Shown in pieces: positions 9,109 to 18,312 of a stretch of 64,000 bases of DNA. The DNA comes from Rhizobium sp. Root1220. GTDB taxonomy: Bacteria; Pseudomonadota; Alphaproteobacteria; Rhizobiales; Rhizobiaceae. Under the pieces are notes generated by a model, which saw nothing but the letters and a program-made list of their open reading frames with translations, ran no database searches and was not told where the DNA came from. The position numbers and the translations under genes are program-made. Each line of letters opens with the position of its first letter. Position 1 is the first letter of the stretch. Where the stretch lies: contig NZ_LMDG01000004.1 in assembly GCF_001426265.1 (NCBI RefSeq), forward strand, positions 41,337 to 105,336, read 5' to 3'.

Positions 9109-9329
9109 AGACGGTCAGGACGCCGACTTGTTCGAGCCGCGTATGAACCTTCCAGGTGAATCCGGCTCGTGCTCTTTCGGGAGGCATTCGTTCGTCAAGG
9201 AGTCGCGCGAAGTGCGCACCACGCGACGATAGGCATCTTTCGTCGTGAATAGGTCAGGAGACTCTCACCTATGCACACTGTTGATCAATAAGATGAAGGA
9301 CACCCGTCCGGCTTTTGAAAAGTCTGTAT

Positions 9330-9506
9330 TTAAAACTCGCGTTCGGCCGTTTGTTGAAGTTCAAGCCTCGCGGCTCGCAACTTTCGGGTCTTTTCATCTC
9401 TAAGACGCCGCTCGGCTTCGAGCTGTCGTTTGGCCACTTCGGTTGTAGTCTCCCAAGCCTGACGGCGTTGCTCTTGCGAGAAGCTGGTTCTCCGTTTGTC
9501 GTCCAT
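9330..9506 (-). CDS. Very small charged hypothetical protein
   Basis: A 58-residue protein beginning MDDKRRTSFSQEQRRQAW at 9506. GGAGG lies 8 bases upstream, inside an alternative start at 9524 that would otherwise contain it, which decides for the inner ATG. It is nearly all helix-forming and strongly charged (EVAKRQLEAERRLRDEKTRKLRAARLE), suggesting a coiled coil. No family recognised. Confidence 0.6.
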   Translation of the reverse strand: MDDKRRTSFSQEQRRQAWETTTEVAKRQLEAERRLRDEKTRKLRAARLELQQTAEREF

Positions 9507-9600
9507 TTTGCGATCCTCCATCATCCTTACAAAGATATGACGATCGCTTCGGGGCGCATTTAAATTCTACACATCAGGCCGAAAACGTTGAATTTCGATT

Positions 9601-9625
9601 GGAACGCCGAAACGTTTTACACGTT
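9601..9625 (+). promoter_or_regulatory. Consensus EcfG general-stress promoter
   Basis: GGAAC (9601-9605), exactly 16 bases, CGTT (9622-9625): a perfect match to the EcfG/RpoE2 consensus, 31 bases before the ATG at 9657. Confidence 0.7.
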
Positions 9626-9656
9626 GCGTGGAGGATAAAGACAATCGGGAAATCGA

Positions 9657-9905
9657 ATGGGCGAGCGATTCTACTTCGACCTATACAATGGTGATGGTGA
9701 CCTGTCGGACGACGTCGGGATCACTTTGGCATCCGCGGCGGAAATCTCGCATGAAGTCGCCCGCATCCTTACCGATATCGCTCGCGACGAGTTCACCGTG
9801 AATGAGCGGGGTGGCGTGATCACCGTAAAAGTCCGCGACCATGACGGGAGGACGATATCGGTGGGTTCCCTGACTTTCACCTACGAAATATTCGAAAATC
9901 CTTGA
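9657..9905 (+). CDS. DUF6894 family small protein
   Basis: An 82-residue protein starting MGERFYFDLYNGDGDLSDDVG. The opening R-[YF]-[YF]-FD-L-x-N-G, the acidic turn, the helix EISHEVARILTDIARDEF and the strands GVITVKVRDHDGRTIS and SLTFTYEIF follow the DUF6894 pattern, common and multi-copy in rhizobia. Function is unknown. A perfect EcfG-type promoter lies upstream and a GGAGG ribosome site at about 9630, so it is most likely part of the general stress response. Confidence 0.8.
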   Translation: MGERFYFDLYNGDGDLSDDVGITLASAAEISHEVARILTDIARDEFTVNERGGVITVKVRDHDGRTISVGSLTFTYEIFENP

Positions 9906-10018
9906 CCTTACGAGCGGCGAATACATCGCTTGGTAAATGGTCGGAGCATACCCTAGCGAACCAGGCCTTTATTGTGATTTATTTGCTCTGCCCACAAAGG
10001 TCATAACGCGAGACGATC

Positions 10019-10738
10019 ATGATCGAAGCCCTGCTGCTCAACCTTGAAAGCCGTGATTTGGTCTCGCAAAGCGAAAAGCAGCGGTTGCGGGACATCATCA
10101 GGGTTGGCCGAACGTTCGCTCCTGGTGAAGATCTGGTTGAGGAGGGGATGCGGCCAAGCTACAGCACATTGATGGTGGACGGCCTCTCGGCTCGCTACAA
10201 GCAAATGGCTGATGGATCACGACAGTTCACCGCTCTGCAGGTGCCAGGAGACTTCGTCGATTTACACGCTTTGCTACTTCGAAAGCTCGATCATGGCATC
10301 GTGGCGCTTTCGCCCTGTCGTGTTGGCTTCGCTGATCATGCCGATCTTAAAAAGCTCACCGAAACGATGCCTCATCTGACGAGGCTACTCTGGCTCAACA
10401 CCATTGTTGATGCCGCAATTAATCGGGAGTGGATCGCATCGATGGGTCGGAGATCAAAGACGGCTCATATCGCCCACCTCATTTGCGAACTGTACGTTCG
10501 CCTCCGGACGGTTGATAGAGTGGACGGCTGGTCGTTTCAACTTCCTTTAACGCAAGCCGAACTCGCCGACGTTGTAGGGATTTCCCTCGTCCATGCCAAC
10601 AAGACGCTCCAGGCACTACGCCGTCAAGAAACGTTCGTATGGGAGGCGCGCGTTTTGACGATCACGGACTGGCCGCGTCTCTGCGAGATTGCCGGATTCG
10701 ACGAGACCTACCTTAGCTTGGTCATAGAACCCCGTTGA
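10019..10738 (+). CDS. Crp/Fnr-family transcriptional regulator
   Basis: A 239-residue regulator. The N-terminal cyclic-nucleotide-binding-type beta-roll (about residues 25-125: VGRTFAPGEDLVEEGM, DGLSARYKQMADGSRQFTALQVPGDFVDL) is followed by a long dimerisation helix (135-165) and a winged helix-turn-helix at about 178-201 (LTQAELADVVGISLVHANKTLQALRR). The cysteines of oxygen-sensing Fnr are absent, so the signal is unknown. This subtype is numerous in rhizobia. It stands alone, flanked by non-coding DNA, so its target cannot be inferred from context. Confidence 0.9.
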   Translation: MIEALLLNLESRDLVSQSEKQRLRDIIRVGRTFAPGEDLVEEGMRPSYSTLMVDGLSARYKQMADGSRQFTALQVPGDFVDLHALLLRKLDHGIVALSPCRVGFADHADLKKLTETMPHLTRLLWLNTIVDAAINREWIASMGRRSKTAHIAHLICELYVRLRTVDRVDGWSFQLPLTQAELADVVGISLVHANKTLQALRRQETFVWEARVLTITDWPRLCEIAGFDETYLSLVIEPR

Positions 10739-11346
10739 AATGTTGCGGCTTACGACCGGTAACTTGTCGGGCTTGTCCGCTGGCACGTGAAGCGGCGACG
10801 CTATCGGGTACTAACGGCACTTCGTGCCACAAAATGCATCCGTCTGCATGGATAACGAGCCAATTTTCGTCGTCCGGAACTCACAGTCAGGTGGCGCGAC
10901 GGCCCCGGTTCGATGAACGCTTTCCGCCATGCTCAGGCGAAGTCAGCCCTCGGATGGCCAAGGCAGGCACGACTGTCTGTGGCGCTTTATCGACGGCCGA
11001 GTGCCGTAGAGGATTTGCCAGCGGTGACCGCCGTCGCCAGTGGACGCCTTGTTGGGTAAAACGGACTTGTTGGTCGTCAGTAAAGAGGACCAGTGGCTGA
11101 GGCTGTTTCTCGACTCGATCATCGACCATGAAAAATATTCTCTGTTGGTATACGTCGGTCGTTTCCAAGGGCAAACGACAGCTCGTCGCCGATTGGACCC
11201 TCCGCTCTGTTTGATAGCCAGCGTATCGAATCATTGAGTAGTAGGCCGTCGATGCCGACGCGTCTTTGCGACGGGAACTTTCGCGTCCTTTTCAGGTTTT
11301 GGTCCACCTCGACAGAGACTATAACAATCCTTGGGGTTCGGGCTCG
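10739..11346. other. 608-bp gap without a recognisable gene
   Basis: Frames on both strands stay open for 60-120 codons, but their products are Arg/Ser/Cys-rich shadow-like sequences without a ribosome site or motif. Nothing supportable was found. Confidence 0.4.
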
Positions 11347-12123
11347 ATGAATGAACGAATTGCATTGGTGACAGGCGGTGGCTCAGGAATTGGGCGGGCT
11401 TCGGCCCTGACGCTAGCCCGGGAGGGCTATGCCGTCGGCGTACTAGGCCGCAGTCGTACAGAACTGTGCGAAACTGTCCGGGAAATTGAAACACGCGGTG
11501 GAGAGGCCTTGGTCCTTGAGGCTGACATCTCTTCGGCCGAACAGATGGATCAGGCGGTGGCGACCCTTGCGGGCCGCTTTGGTCGGCTCGACGTCGTTGT
11601 TGCCAATGCGGGAATCAATGGAGTATGGGCCCCGATCGACGATCTGACACTCGAGGAATGGAACCGGACGATCTCCGTCAATCTGACCGGAACTTTTTTG
11701 ACGATCCGGGCCACGATACCGCACCTCAAGCGGTCCGGCGGAGGTTCAATTGTTGTTGTCTCCTCCATCAACGGCACGAGAACTTTCACAACGCCTGGGG
11801 CGACCGCCTACACCGCTACAAAGGCCGCTCAAGTTGCCATGGTCCAACAGTTGGCGCTCGAGTTGGCGCGCCATCACATTCGGATCAATGCTGTGTGCCC
11901 AGGCGAGATCGAAACCAACATTGATGCCAACACTAGTCTCAGGGCTGAAAGTGAAACAGCTATCCCGGTGATTTGGCCCGCGGGTCAAGTTCCAATCACT
12001 GGTGGTAAACCAGGAACTGGTGAAGACGTCGCTGACGTCATCGCGTTTCTAGCTTCGGAAAAATCAAGACACATCACCGGATCGCCAATATGGGTGGACG
12101 GCGGGCAGGGGCTCTTACGATGA
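11347..12123 (+). CDS. SDR-family NAD(P)-dependent oxidoreductase
   Basis: A 258-residue classical short-chain dehydrogenase. It has the cofactor motif TGGGSGIG (residues 9-16), NAG in VVANAGING, the catalytic Ser in VVVSSING, YTATK (Tyr and Lys of the active site) and the C-terminal ITGSPIWVDGG. The start MNERIALVTGGG at 11347 fits the family; the reading frame to 11266 adds non-family sequence. The substrate cannot be read from the sequence. Its stop overlaps the treZ start (ATGA), so the two are translationally coupled, suggesting a role tied to trehalose or glucan metabolism, or simply a shared promoter. Confidence 0.92.
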   Translation: MNERIALVTGGGSGIGRASALTLAREGYAVGVLGRSRTELCETVREIETRGGEALVLEADISSAEQMDQAVATLAGRFGRLDVVVANAGINGVWAPIDDLTLEEWNRTISVNLTGTFLTIRATIPHLKRSGGGSIVVVSSINGTRTFTTPGATAYTATKAAQVAMVQQLALELARHHIRINAVCPGEIETNIDANTSLRAESETAIPVIWPAGQVPITGGKPGTGEDVADVIAFLASEKSRHITGSPIWVDGGQGLLR

Positions 12124-13910
12124 ATGTAAACGCGAGAATGCATCCGACGAGCAAAACGTACCGGCGATGGGGTCCCCTAGCCATACCAAATGGCAAAACC
12201 CGCTTCCAACTTTGGGCTCCGGCTGAATGCACCGTTGCCCTTAAATTGGAGAACGCTGAGTTGCCGATGCAGCGGTCTGAAGATGGATGGCATGTTGCCG
12301 AAGTCAATGCAAAGGTGGGTTCGGCTTACCAGTTTGTTCTGGCCGACGAAAAGGCGGTTGGCGATCCGGCGTCGCGTCTGCAACTCGATAATTTGGATGG
12401 TCCCTCGGTAATTACATCCCCGGACAGCTACCGCTGGCAATATCCGGACTGGATCGGTCGACCGTGGGAAGAGACCGTGGTTTACGAAATTCACGTCGGG
12501 GCATTTACGACGGAAGGCACCTTTCGGTCCGCGATGGCAATGCTTCCGCACCTAGCGGACCTGGGAATTACAGCTGTCGAGATCATGCCGCTGGCCCACT
12601 TCCCCGGTACCCGCGGCTGGGGATACGATGGTGTTCTGCAATTTGCTCCTCACAATGAATATGGGACACCTGACGACCTAAAAGCGTACATCGATACTGC
12701 ACACGGTCACGGGCTTATGGTCTTCTTGGATGTCGTCTACAACCACCTGGGAACAGAAGGAAATTATCTCGGTCAGTACGCACCCGGGTTCTTCCGGGAG
12801 GACGCTTCGACACCGTGGGGCGCGGCGATCGCATACGAGAAACCGGAGGTTCGCAGCTATTTCATCGAGAACGTGCTCTACTGGCTCCAGGAGTTCCGTT
12901 TGGACGGTTTGAGGTTTGACGCCATCGATCAAATCGAAGACGGAGGTGATGTCCACATCCTCACGCAGATTGCCACCGAGGTCAGAGACCAAATCTCTGA
13001 TCGGCATGTCCATCTCATTACCGAGAACCCGGCCAACAGCACCGATCTCATGGAGGAGAAACCGGGCGGACGCTACTACAAAGCTGATTGGAACGATGAC
13101 TTCCATCACTCAGTGCATCTAGCGGTAACCGGAGAAGCCACCGGCTACTACGAGCCATTCAAGGAAGACACTTGGAATAAGATCAGGAGAGTGATGTCGT
13201 CCGGCTATCTGCGCTCTGGCAAAGCGATCCTCAGCAATGATCCTCCGCCCACGGAGGCGCTCCCGCCCACCGCCTTCATTCACTTCCTTCAAAACCACGA
13301 TCAGGTGGGCAACCGAGCGCTGGGGGATCGCTTGCACCTCGGCATTAATCGGCAGCTTTATCGCGCTTTAATCGAGATCCTTTTGCTCTCGCCCCAAATA
13401 CCAATGCTGTTCATGGGCGACGACCACCTGTCATTGAGGCCCTTCCACTTCTTTTCGGACTATAAAGGCGAAATCGCGAACGCCATACGCCAAAACCGAC
13501 CGAAGGAGGCGGCAAACTTCGGTGGTATCCCCGACGGCAAATCTATTTCTGACATTCCTGACCCCAACAACATATTGACCTACCTGAGCAGCAAGGTCGA
13601 CTGGAACCAGGCTGCTTCGGAAGGCGGGATCGCTTGGGCGGAGTTCATCCGTTATCTTCTTCGGCTACGAAAGGACAGGATCGTCCCGTTGCTTTCTGAC
13701 GCCCAAGGATACGCGGGGCGTGTCATCGAAGCGCCGGATCAATGCCTGTTCGTTGACTGGAACCTTGGCGGACGGACCCTACAACTTAGAGCAAATCTGT
13801 CCCAGACCGACGTGAACCTTCCCACTGGTCGCGGCGACATCCTCCACTCTGCGGACACCGTCATGGACGTAACCCTGCGTGCCTGCGTGGTTCAGGTCTT
13901 TATCAAGTGA
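12120..13910 (+). CDS. treZ: Malto-oligosyltrehalose trehalohydrolase
   Basis: A GH13 enzyme of 596 residues that releases trehalose from the end of maltooligosyl-trehalose. The N-terminal carbohydrate-binding beta domain (FQLWAPAECTVALKLE) precedes the TIM barrel. Barrel signatures are VYEIHVGAFTTEGTF, ITAVEIMPLAHFPGTRGWGYDG, VFLDVVYNHLG, GLRFDAIDQI (nucleophile Asp), HLITENPANS (acid/base Glu) and FLQNHDQVGNRALG. The start ATG overlaps the preceding SDR stop. Its partner treY (maltooligosyltrehalose synthase) is not in the window, so the substrate must be made elsewhere. Trehalose is an osmo- and desiccation protectant, which fits the stress character of the region. Confidence 0.95.
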   Translation: MNVNARMHPTSKTYRRWGPLAIPNGKTRFQLWAPAECTVALKLENAELPMQRSEDGWHVAEVNAKVGSAYQFVLADEKAVGDPASRLQLDNLDGPSVITSPDSYRWQYPDWIGRPWEETVVYEIHVGAFTTEGTFRSAMAMLPHLADLGITAVEIMPLAHFPGTRGWGYDGVLQFAPHNEYGTPDDLKAYIDTAHGHGLMVFLDVVYNHLGTEGNYLGQYAPGFFREDASTPWGAAIAYEKPEVRSYFIENVLYWLQEFRLDGLRFDAIDQIEDGGDVHILTQIATEVRDQISDRHVHLITENPANSTDLMEEKPGGRYYKADWNDDFHHSVHLAVTGEATGYYEPFKEDTWNKIRRVMSSGYLRSGKAILSNDPPPTEALPPTAFIHFLQNHDQVGNRALGDRLHLGINRQLYRALIEILLLSPQIPMLFMGDDHLSLRPFHFFSDYKGEIANAIRQNRPKEAANFGGIPDGKSISDIPDPNNILTYLSSKVDWNQAASEGGIAWAEFIRYLLRLRKDRIVPLLSDAQGYAGRVIEAPDQCLFVDWNLGGRTLQLRANLSQTDVNLPTGRGDILHSADTVMDVTLRACVVQVFIK

Positions 13911-14620
13911 TAAGACAACGTGCACGTTAACATGGATGACGAAGAGTATCGCAGACGTGGGCAACGAGCGCGGCATGGAGCATGGGAGAATTGGAGCTCG
14001 GGGTGCCACTCCTCGGCGAGGGGTTAGCGCCTCACTGCTTTGCGGTGTAGCCTAAGCAAGCGGTACATGTTCCGTCGGGGATACGTATTGCAGCAGGTTG
14101 ATGGAGGTGGCAAATCCTGCGCCCAATTTGCCGCCCGCATGGCGCGAGGTAAAAGCGGCAGCTTAAAGATCAGCAGACAGGCGATATCGCCATGGGCAAG
14201 TTCGAGAGACTGCTGAAGACCGTTCCGCGCTGAAATCCTCTTGCCAGCACGGTCATCGTTTCTATTCGGAAGCCGTGAAAAGGGGCTCGATGTTTTTGGC
14301 CGATGTGGAGCTACGATGGGGAGCAAGTCACCTCACGCCCCCGGGGGAGAAAAGTTGATTTTGGAGATCTCGCGTCGGTGGTTACAATTGACAAGTCTTT
14401 TATCGGACACCCTCGTCACCTGGCGCGCAATTGCCTCCTAGGATCGAGAACCCTATTGATGGGAAGGATAGGGTGATGCGGACTCGACCGTTGCTCGATA
14501 CCTTCCGACTTTTTGGAGAGACATGTTTCGCGGCAGAGTACACGACCGGGGTGAGCCAGGCAAAGCAGCACCCCGCGCACTGGGCGGGGCGAGCCAAATG
14601 CGCGCGATTCGCGCGAACCG
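13911..14620. other. 710-bp gap without a convincing gene
   Basis: Open frames exist on both strands but lack ribosome sites and recognisable motifs. A short + frame just after treZ (MDDEEYRRRGQRARHGAWEN, from 13932) ends after about 30 codons. Nothing further can be supported. Confidence 0.4.
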
Positions 14621-14851
14621 CTAGTTCGGACCTGGTTCGTCGCTCTCATCGTTGAGCGAGGGCAGAAAGGATTCAACGTCACGCCTTTCTCGATCCGATA
14701 AGGTCTCAACGCGTTCTCGCCAAAACTTGGCGGCTTCAGGCGGGTCAACATCCCACTTCCGTGTCGAGCCGAGGTTATCGTCCATTACTGCCACTCGCTG
14801 GCCGCCCAGACGTCGATATTCATCCGCAATTTCTTTGGAAGCGTTTTCCAT
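14621..14851 (-). CDS. Small hypothetical protein with stress-type promoter
   Basis: A 76-residue soluble protein, MENASKEIADEYRRLGGQRVAV..., start at 14851 with GAGGAGAGG upstream. It is charged, with a likely C-terminal helix pair (PPEAAKFWRERVETLSDRERRDVESFL). No family is recognised. The EcfG-like promoter 34 bases upstream places it with the other stress genes. The longer frame to 14956 is rejected because it would run through the promoter. Confidence 0.65.
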   Translation of the reverse strand: MENASKEIADEYRRLGGQRVAVMDDNLGSTRKWDVDPPEAAKFWRERVETLSDRERRDVESFLPSLNDESDEPGPN

Positions 14852-14884
14852 CCGACATCCTCTCCTCAAATAACATGTGACGAT

Positions 14885-14909
14885 AACTCGTGCGGATCGA
14901 TGCGGTTCC
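14885..14909 (-). promoter_or_regulatory. EcfG-like general-stress promoter
   Basis: On the - strand GGAAC (14909-14905), 16 bases, AGTT (14888-14885), upstream of the gene starting at 14851. Confidence 0.55.
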
Positions 14910-15381
14910 TTTGGGGATATAACGGGGAGGCAGCCGGTGTTTCCCAATTCGCGCAATGCTGCAGTAAGCGCAGGGAATCGACTTGCCCAACACGCCCGAC
15001 CTATTTTTCAAATTCGATAAAGGCACCTGGTTTGTCTCAACGAAGTGCAGGAAGTCACGCTGGTAGGCCGGCTTGAGCTCGGTATCACCGACACTCACGT
15101 ACCGGGTGCGTTGAACGCAAGGACCAAACCGAGAAAGGAATTCACAGACGACTCCCTGTCCGGAGAGGAATCTCAACCAGCGCAACAGGATGGCTATTAA
15201 CCGTCTTTCCGGCGGGAGGATATTATTAGGGCTGCATGCATGCGGCCCACCTAGCGTGCACAATTCAGAACTCGATTTTCACGACGCTGGAGCGACTTCA
15301 GTCGATCTCCTACCCCTGTTAGTATCGAGACATGCCACTGATGTCATCGCGGCCGCCGTCCTTTAGCCAAGCAGGTCTGAA
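14910..15381. other. 470-bp gap without a recognisable gene
   Basis: A - strand frame spans most of this stretch but has no ribosome site or motif. No hairpin with a T-run was noticed. Confidence 0.35.
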
Positions 15382-16330
15382 TCACAAATCCTTAATTGCA
15401 TCACGCAGAACGTCGGCATAAGCGCGACTTTCAATTGCCCGTCGTTCATAGGAGGCGGCCGCAGCGTCATGGCCTGAATTGCGAGCCTCAGCCGCCATCT
15501 TCTCGGTTAATGTTGCTCGTTCCTCCATGATCCGTAGGGCAACCCGAACGGCTTCGTCGGCCGCGCCTTCCTGCCTGCTGGCAAGGGCCTCTGCGGTATA
15601 TGCATGCCCGACCTGACATCGGAACCGCAAAGGCGGCGTCCGCCTGATCTCGTTGAGAACACCACCGCACGCCGGACACGATAGAGCAACCGGGTCCGAA
15701 AAGTGCGAGATAATTTCGGGATCAGACCGCCTGCCAAGTGCAATAGCAACTTCACTTCTGATGTCTTCTGGAATCCCAATGACGGGCCCTGCCTCCTCGC
15801 GAGATAGCCTGACCAAAAGCTCCGCCATGCCCGACAGCGGAGATCTATAGTCGACGTCGCTGGTTTGCAGCGCACCCAAAGGCATGTCGGCGGCAACCGC
15901 ATCAGCAGGGTTTTGAAAGACCGTTATGCCACCGCACCGTTTGACGTCGGCAAGACCGGCAGCTCCGTCGTTGAGCATTCCTGTCAAAACGACCGCTATG
16001 GTGCGTGATCCGAAGGAAATCCCCACGGAGCGGAAAAGGGGATCCAAAGCGGGGCGCGCCATGTTCTCCCGAGGACCACGTCCCAGCCTTACGACGGCAT
16101 GTCCGGGTTTCAGTTCCTCACCGTCCACCGCGGTTTTGATGGTAATCGGCGAATATGCCATCCATCACAAGAAGATGGTGATCGGCGGGGGCGACATAGG
16201 TGCATCAAAGATCTCGGCGAGCAGATTATTGCCCTGGGCTCCGGAGATTGAGACCAACAAACACCGCCTCTTTGCGAATGCTCTTTACGATATCGGGAAC
16301 ATCGGCAGCCGGAAAAAGTGTCGGCATCCT
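15382..16330 (-). pseudogene. cheB: Decayed CheB-type protein-glutamate methylesterase
   Basis: The intact 3' part (open from 16161) contains the methylesterase core GRGPRENMARPALDPLFRS, VVLTGMLNDGAAGL and MPLGALQTSDVDY. A C-terminal zinc-ribbon/helical tail follows (LSCPACGGVLNEI, FRCQVGHAYTAEAL). The start of the domain is broken: YVAPADHHLLVMDG (about 16157-16199) and SGAQGNNLLAEIFDAP (about 16199-16245) lie in other frames directly upstream, with roughly 25 residues lost between them. The catalytic Ser region (GASAGG) is not recovered, so no active enzyme can be made. There is no chemotaxis operon around it. Confidence 0.8.
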
Positions 16331-16852
16331 CCAAATGCCGGCGCTCCGTCGGGGCCTTTGGAAAAATTCCGCCGCCCTTCGCATCGAACCATAAACGATA
16401 CGCACTGACCGAAACCTGCCTTGCGAAAGTGGTCGGTACGGCTGGCTGACGCAAGGCCCTCGATGTCGCACCTCTCGCACGCGTCGCTTCTCTCCGCCAT
16501 GATGAGGAATACGATGCCTTCGAGCATTGAGGAGAAAAATAATGTTTTCAGGCCTTCTGGAGCGGGGGACAGCCGCTCGGTCCCGACGAGGTTTCGATGT
16601 TTCACCGCCTCGTCGCCGACGACTGCCGCCAGCGGAATATGGAGAACGGGTCGCACGAGGCGCAGCAGGCTGCTAGTCATCTCCCTCCTCAAGTGGTTTC
16701 GAGCCCGAGAGACCGAATCTGCGAAGCTCCGCGAGATACTATACTCGCAATCCTGTACCGCTCGACCTTCGACCACGGACGCATTCCCCCGGCCTGCCGA
16801 TCGACATCGTTTCGAACGGTTCGCAGATCCAGAATTTAAGGGCGGCGACGGC
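16331..16852. other. Decayed or non-coding stretch upstream of csbD-like gene
   Basis: Long frames are open on both strands here, but none shows a family motif or ribosome site. Part of it may be the eroded 5' end of the cheB gene. No function is assigned. Confidence 0.35.
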
Positions 16853-16877
16853 GGAACGAAATGCTCGTCCAGATCTT
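16853..16877 (+). promoter_or_regulatory. Weak EcfG-like promoter before csbD-family gene
   Basis: GGAAC (16853-16857), 16 bases, TCTT (16874-16877). The -10 element has one off-consensus base in its GTT core. The distance to the ATG at 16912 (34 bases) matches the better sites. Confidence 0.35.
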
Positions 16878-16911
16878 TCTCCCGGACCAAACCTCCGAGG
16901 AGATCACGACC

Positions 16912-17109
16912 ATGGGAAGCACGTCCGACAAGATCAAAGGCAAGACCAACGAAGTCGTGGGTAAAGCGCGACAGGCCGTCGGCAAGGCGGCAGATAATCA
17001 TGAAGAGCAGGCGAAGGGAAGCGTCCAGGAAGCCAGGGGCAAGGCCCAAGTGGCGAAGGGCGAAGCAAAGGACGCCGTTAGGAAGGTCGTCGACAAGCAT
17101 GAGCAGTAG
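16912..17109 (+). CDS. CsbD-family stress protein
   Basis: A 65-residue, highly charged, Lys/Ala/Gly-rich protein: SDKIKGKTNEVVGKARQAVG followed by repeats of the K-G-x-x-x-x-x-G-K-A type, ending AVRKVVDKHEQ. This is the CsbD pattern, small stress-induced proteins of unknown biochemistry. The start at 16912 follows GAGGAGATC and is preferred over 16861. A small terminator lies directly after the stop; two short exported/membrane-protein genes follow. Confidence 0.85.
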   Translation: MGSTSDKIKGKTNEVVGKARQAVGKAADNHEEQAKGSVQEARGKAQVAKGEAKDAVRKVVDKHEQ

Positions 17110-17114
17110 GTGGA

Positions 17115-17135
17115 GTCCGCGTGCGCGGGCTTTTT
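17115..17135 (+). terminator. Short hairpin terminator after csbD-family gene
   Basis: GTCCGC (17115-17120) pairs with GCGGGC (17125-17130) around GTGC, followed by TTTTT (17131-17135). It lies 17 bases before the next start, so it may only attenuate transcription. Confidence 0.6.
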
Positions 17136-17151
17136 CGATTGGGGAACCGAT

Positions 17152-17490
17152 ATGAAGATTTTAGCGACATCCCTTGCTTGGATGGCCTTTACACTCGGGG
17201 CAGGGACTGCGTTCGCGCAGGCCGCCGCCGATCCGGCGGTCGACGCCTGCAAGTCGACGGGACTTCTTGCCCTTCGGGAACGGTCTCCCGACATTACCGA
17301 TCTTGTCATGGACATGGAAAGCCTTGCCGTCACCAAGGCCGATACGAAGGTAGGCGACGTCCCCGTGAAGATGGTAGTCATGGGTGAAGCCTACATCGCC
17401 CGAAATGACAACACCGGAAAGCCTGACCGCTTCGTGTGCCTTCTCGGCGAGAAGGGCAAAGTGCTTCTCACCTTCTTCACAGCGAAATGA
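17152..17490 (+). CDS. Small secreted hypothetical protein
   Basis: A 112-residue protein with a signal peptide (MKILATSLAWMAFTLGAGTAFA, cleavage after AFA). The mature region has two cysteines (DACKSTG, RFVCLLGEKG) that could form a disulphide and ends in a beta-rich stretch (VKMVVMGEAYIARND...GKVLLTFFTAK). No family is recognised. Its stop overlaps the start of the next gene (ATGA), so the pair is coupled. Confidence 0.7.
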   Translation: MKILATSLAWMAFTLGAGTAFAQAAADPAVDACKSTGLLALRERSPDITDLVMDMESLAVTKADTKVGDVPVKMVVMGEAYIARNDNTGKPDRFVCLLGEKGKVLLTFFTAK

Positions 17491-17711
17491 CCGAGCCTCC
17501 GAAGTTCGACCGCGAGCCGGAGCGTACCCCGTATCAGGGTGGGAGGACGCCCGGCTCCGGCAAGAAGCGAGGGATTTCGATCTGGGCAACTGCCGGACTC
17601 GCCCTGTTCCTCATGATGATCGGCCTTCTTGTGTTCAACAGTTGGCGATCGACGCCGGGCAGTTCTCAAACCCGACCAGGCACGAACGCTACGCAAGTCC
17701 AACCCCAGTAA
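17487..17711 (+). CDS. Small single-pass membrane protein, hypothetical
   Basis: A 74-residue protein starting MTEPPKFDREPERTPYQGGR. A Pro/Gly/Arg-rich cytoplasmic N-terminus is followed by one transmembrane helix (about 31-53: ISIWATAGLALFLMMIGLLV) and a short Thr/Gln-rich tail. It overlaps the preceding stop by ATGA. No family is recognised; its organisation resembles the 6870 protein. Confidence 0.65.
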   Translation: MTEPPKFDREPERTPYQGGRTPGSGKKRGISIWATAGLALFLMMIGLLVFNSWRSTPGSSQTRPGTNATQVQPQ

Positions 17712-17923
17712 TGGGGTGCGCCGGGGACAGTTCGTGATAGGCCCCGTCTCTCCAGGCTCCCATCTCTCCGAAACTAGCGAAGCTTACAATCCCATTTCGG
17801 GCGCGCCTCTACGCGCGGCCTACGTCCCTGCTCAGCGGTTGCCCGACACTGTCTGGCTCTGCCGCAGGTCGTCGACCGACTGGCCCTGCGACAACCGGTC
17901 GTCGGCAGGTCGGTCGCCTTCAG

Positions 17924-18312
17924 ATGCATCTGTTGGTGCCCAGTCGGGATCACGGCGTCGCGAAGCGGAAGGTCTGCATGCCGTTCGGCGTGTCAGAGAT
18001 CGACGCCGTCCTTCCGGGCGGCGGGTTGCCTACGGCGGGCTGCATGAGTTCGCAGGTGGCGTCCGGCACCGTCGATGGCGCGGCCTCAGCCCTGTTTGCC
18101 GCGGGTGTCGCGCGCACGAAATGGAAGGTCGTCTGGTGCCTGACGAAACCCGATCTTTTTATGCCGGCGCTCGCGCAGCCGGCCTTCATCCGGATCGGGT
18201 GACCTTCGTTGAAGCGGACAAGGAAGAGAACTTCCTCGCGAGCATGGAGGAGGCTCTCAGCTACGGTCGCCTCCAATGCCCGGAAACGTGCTGGAGAGGA
18301 AGGGCGCGAAGC
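17924..18312 (+). pseudogene. imuA: Decayed second copy of imuA
   Basis: Segments clearly homologous to the intact imuA at 32380 are spread over two frames. Frame 1 gives VCMPFGVSEIDAVLPGGGLP and GTVDGAASALFAAGVARTK then VVWCLTKPDLFMPALAQ. Frame 2 gives YGGLHEFAGG and AGLHPDRVTFVEADKEENFL then ASMEEALSYG. The alternation needs at least three frameshifts, and similarity ends by about 18280, so the C-terminal half is missing. No imuB or dnaE2 follows it. It cannot make a working ImuA. Confidence 0.85.

Noticed and set aside
10735..11234. Open frames on both strands after the Crp-like gene
   Set aside because: Ser/Arg/Cys-rich products without a ribosome site or homologous motif.
16285..17100. 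271-codon - strand frame across the csbD-family gene
   Set aside because: It covers a well-supported csbD-family gene on the other strand and has no family signature.
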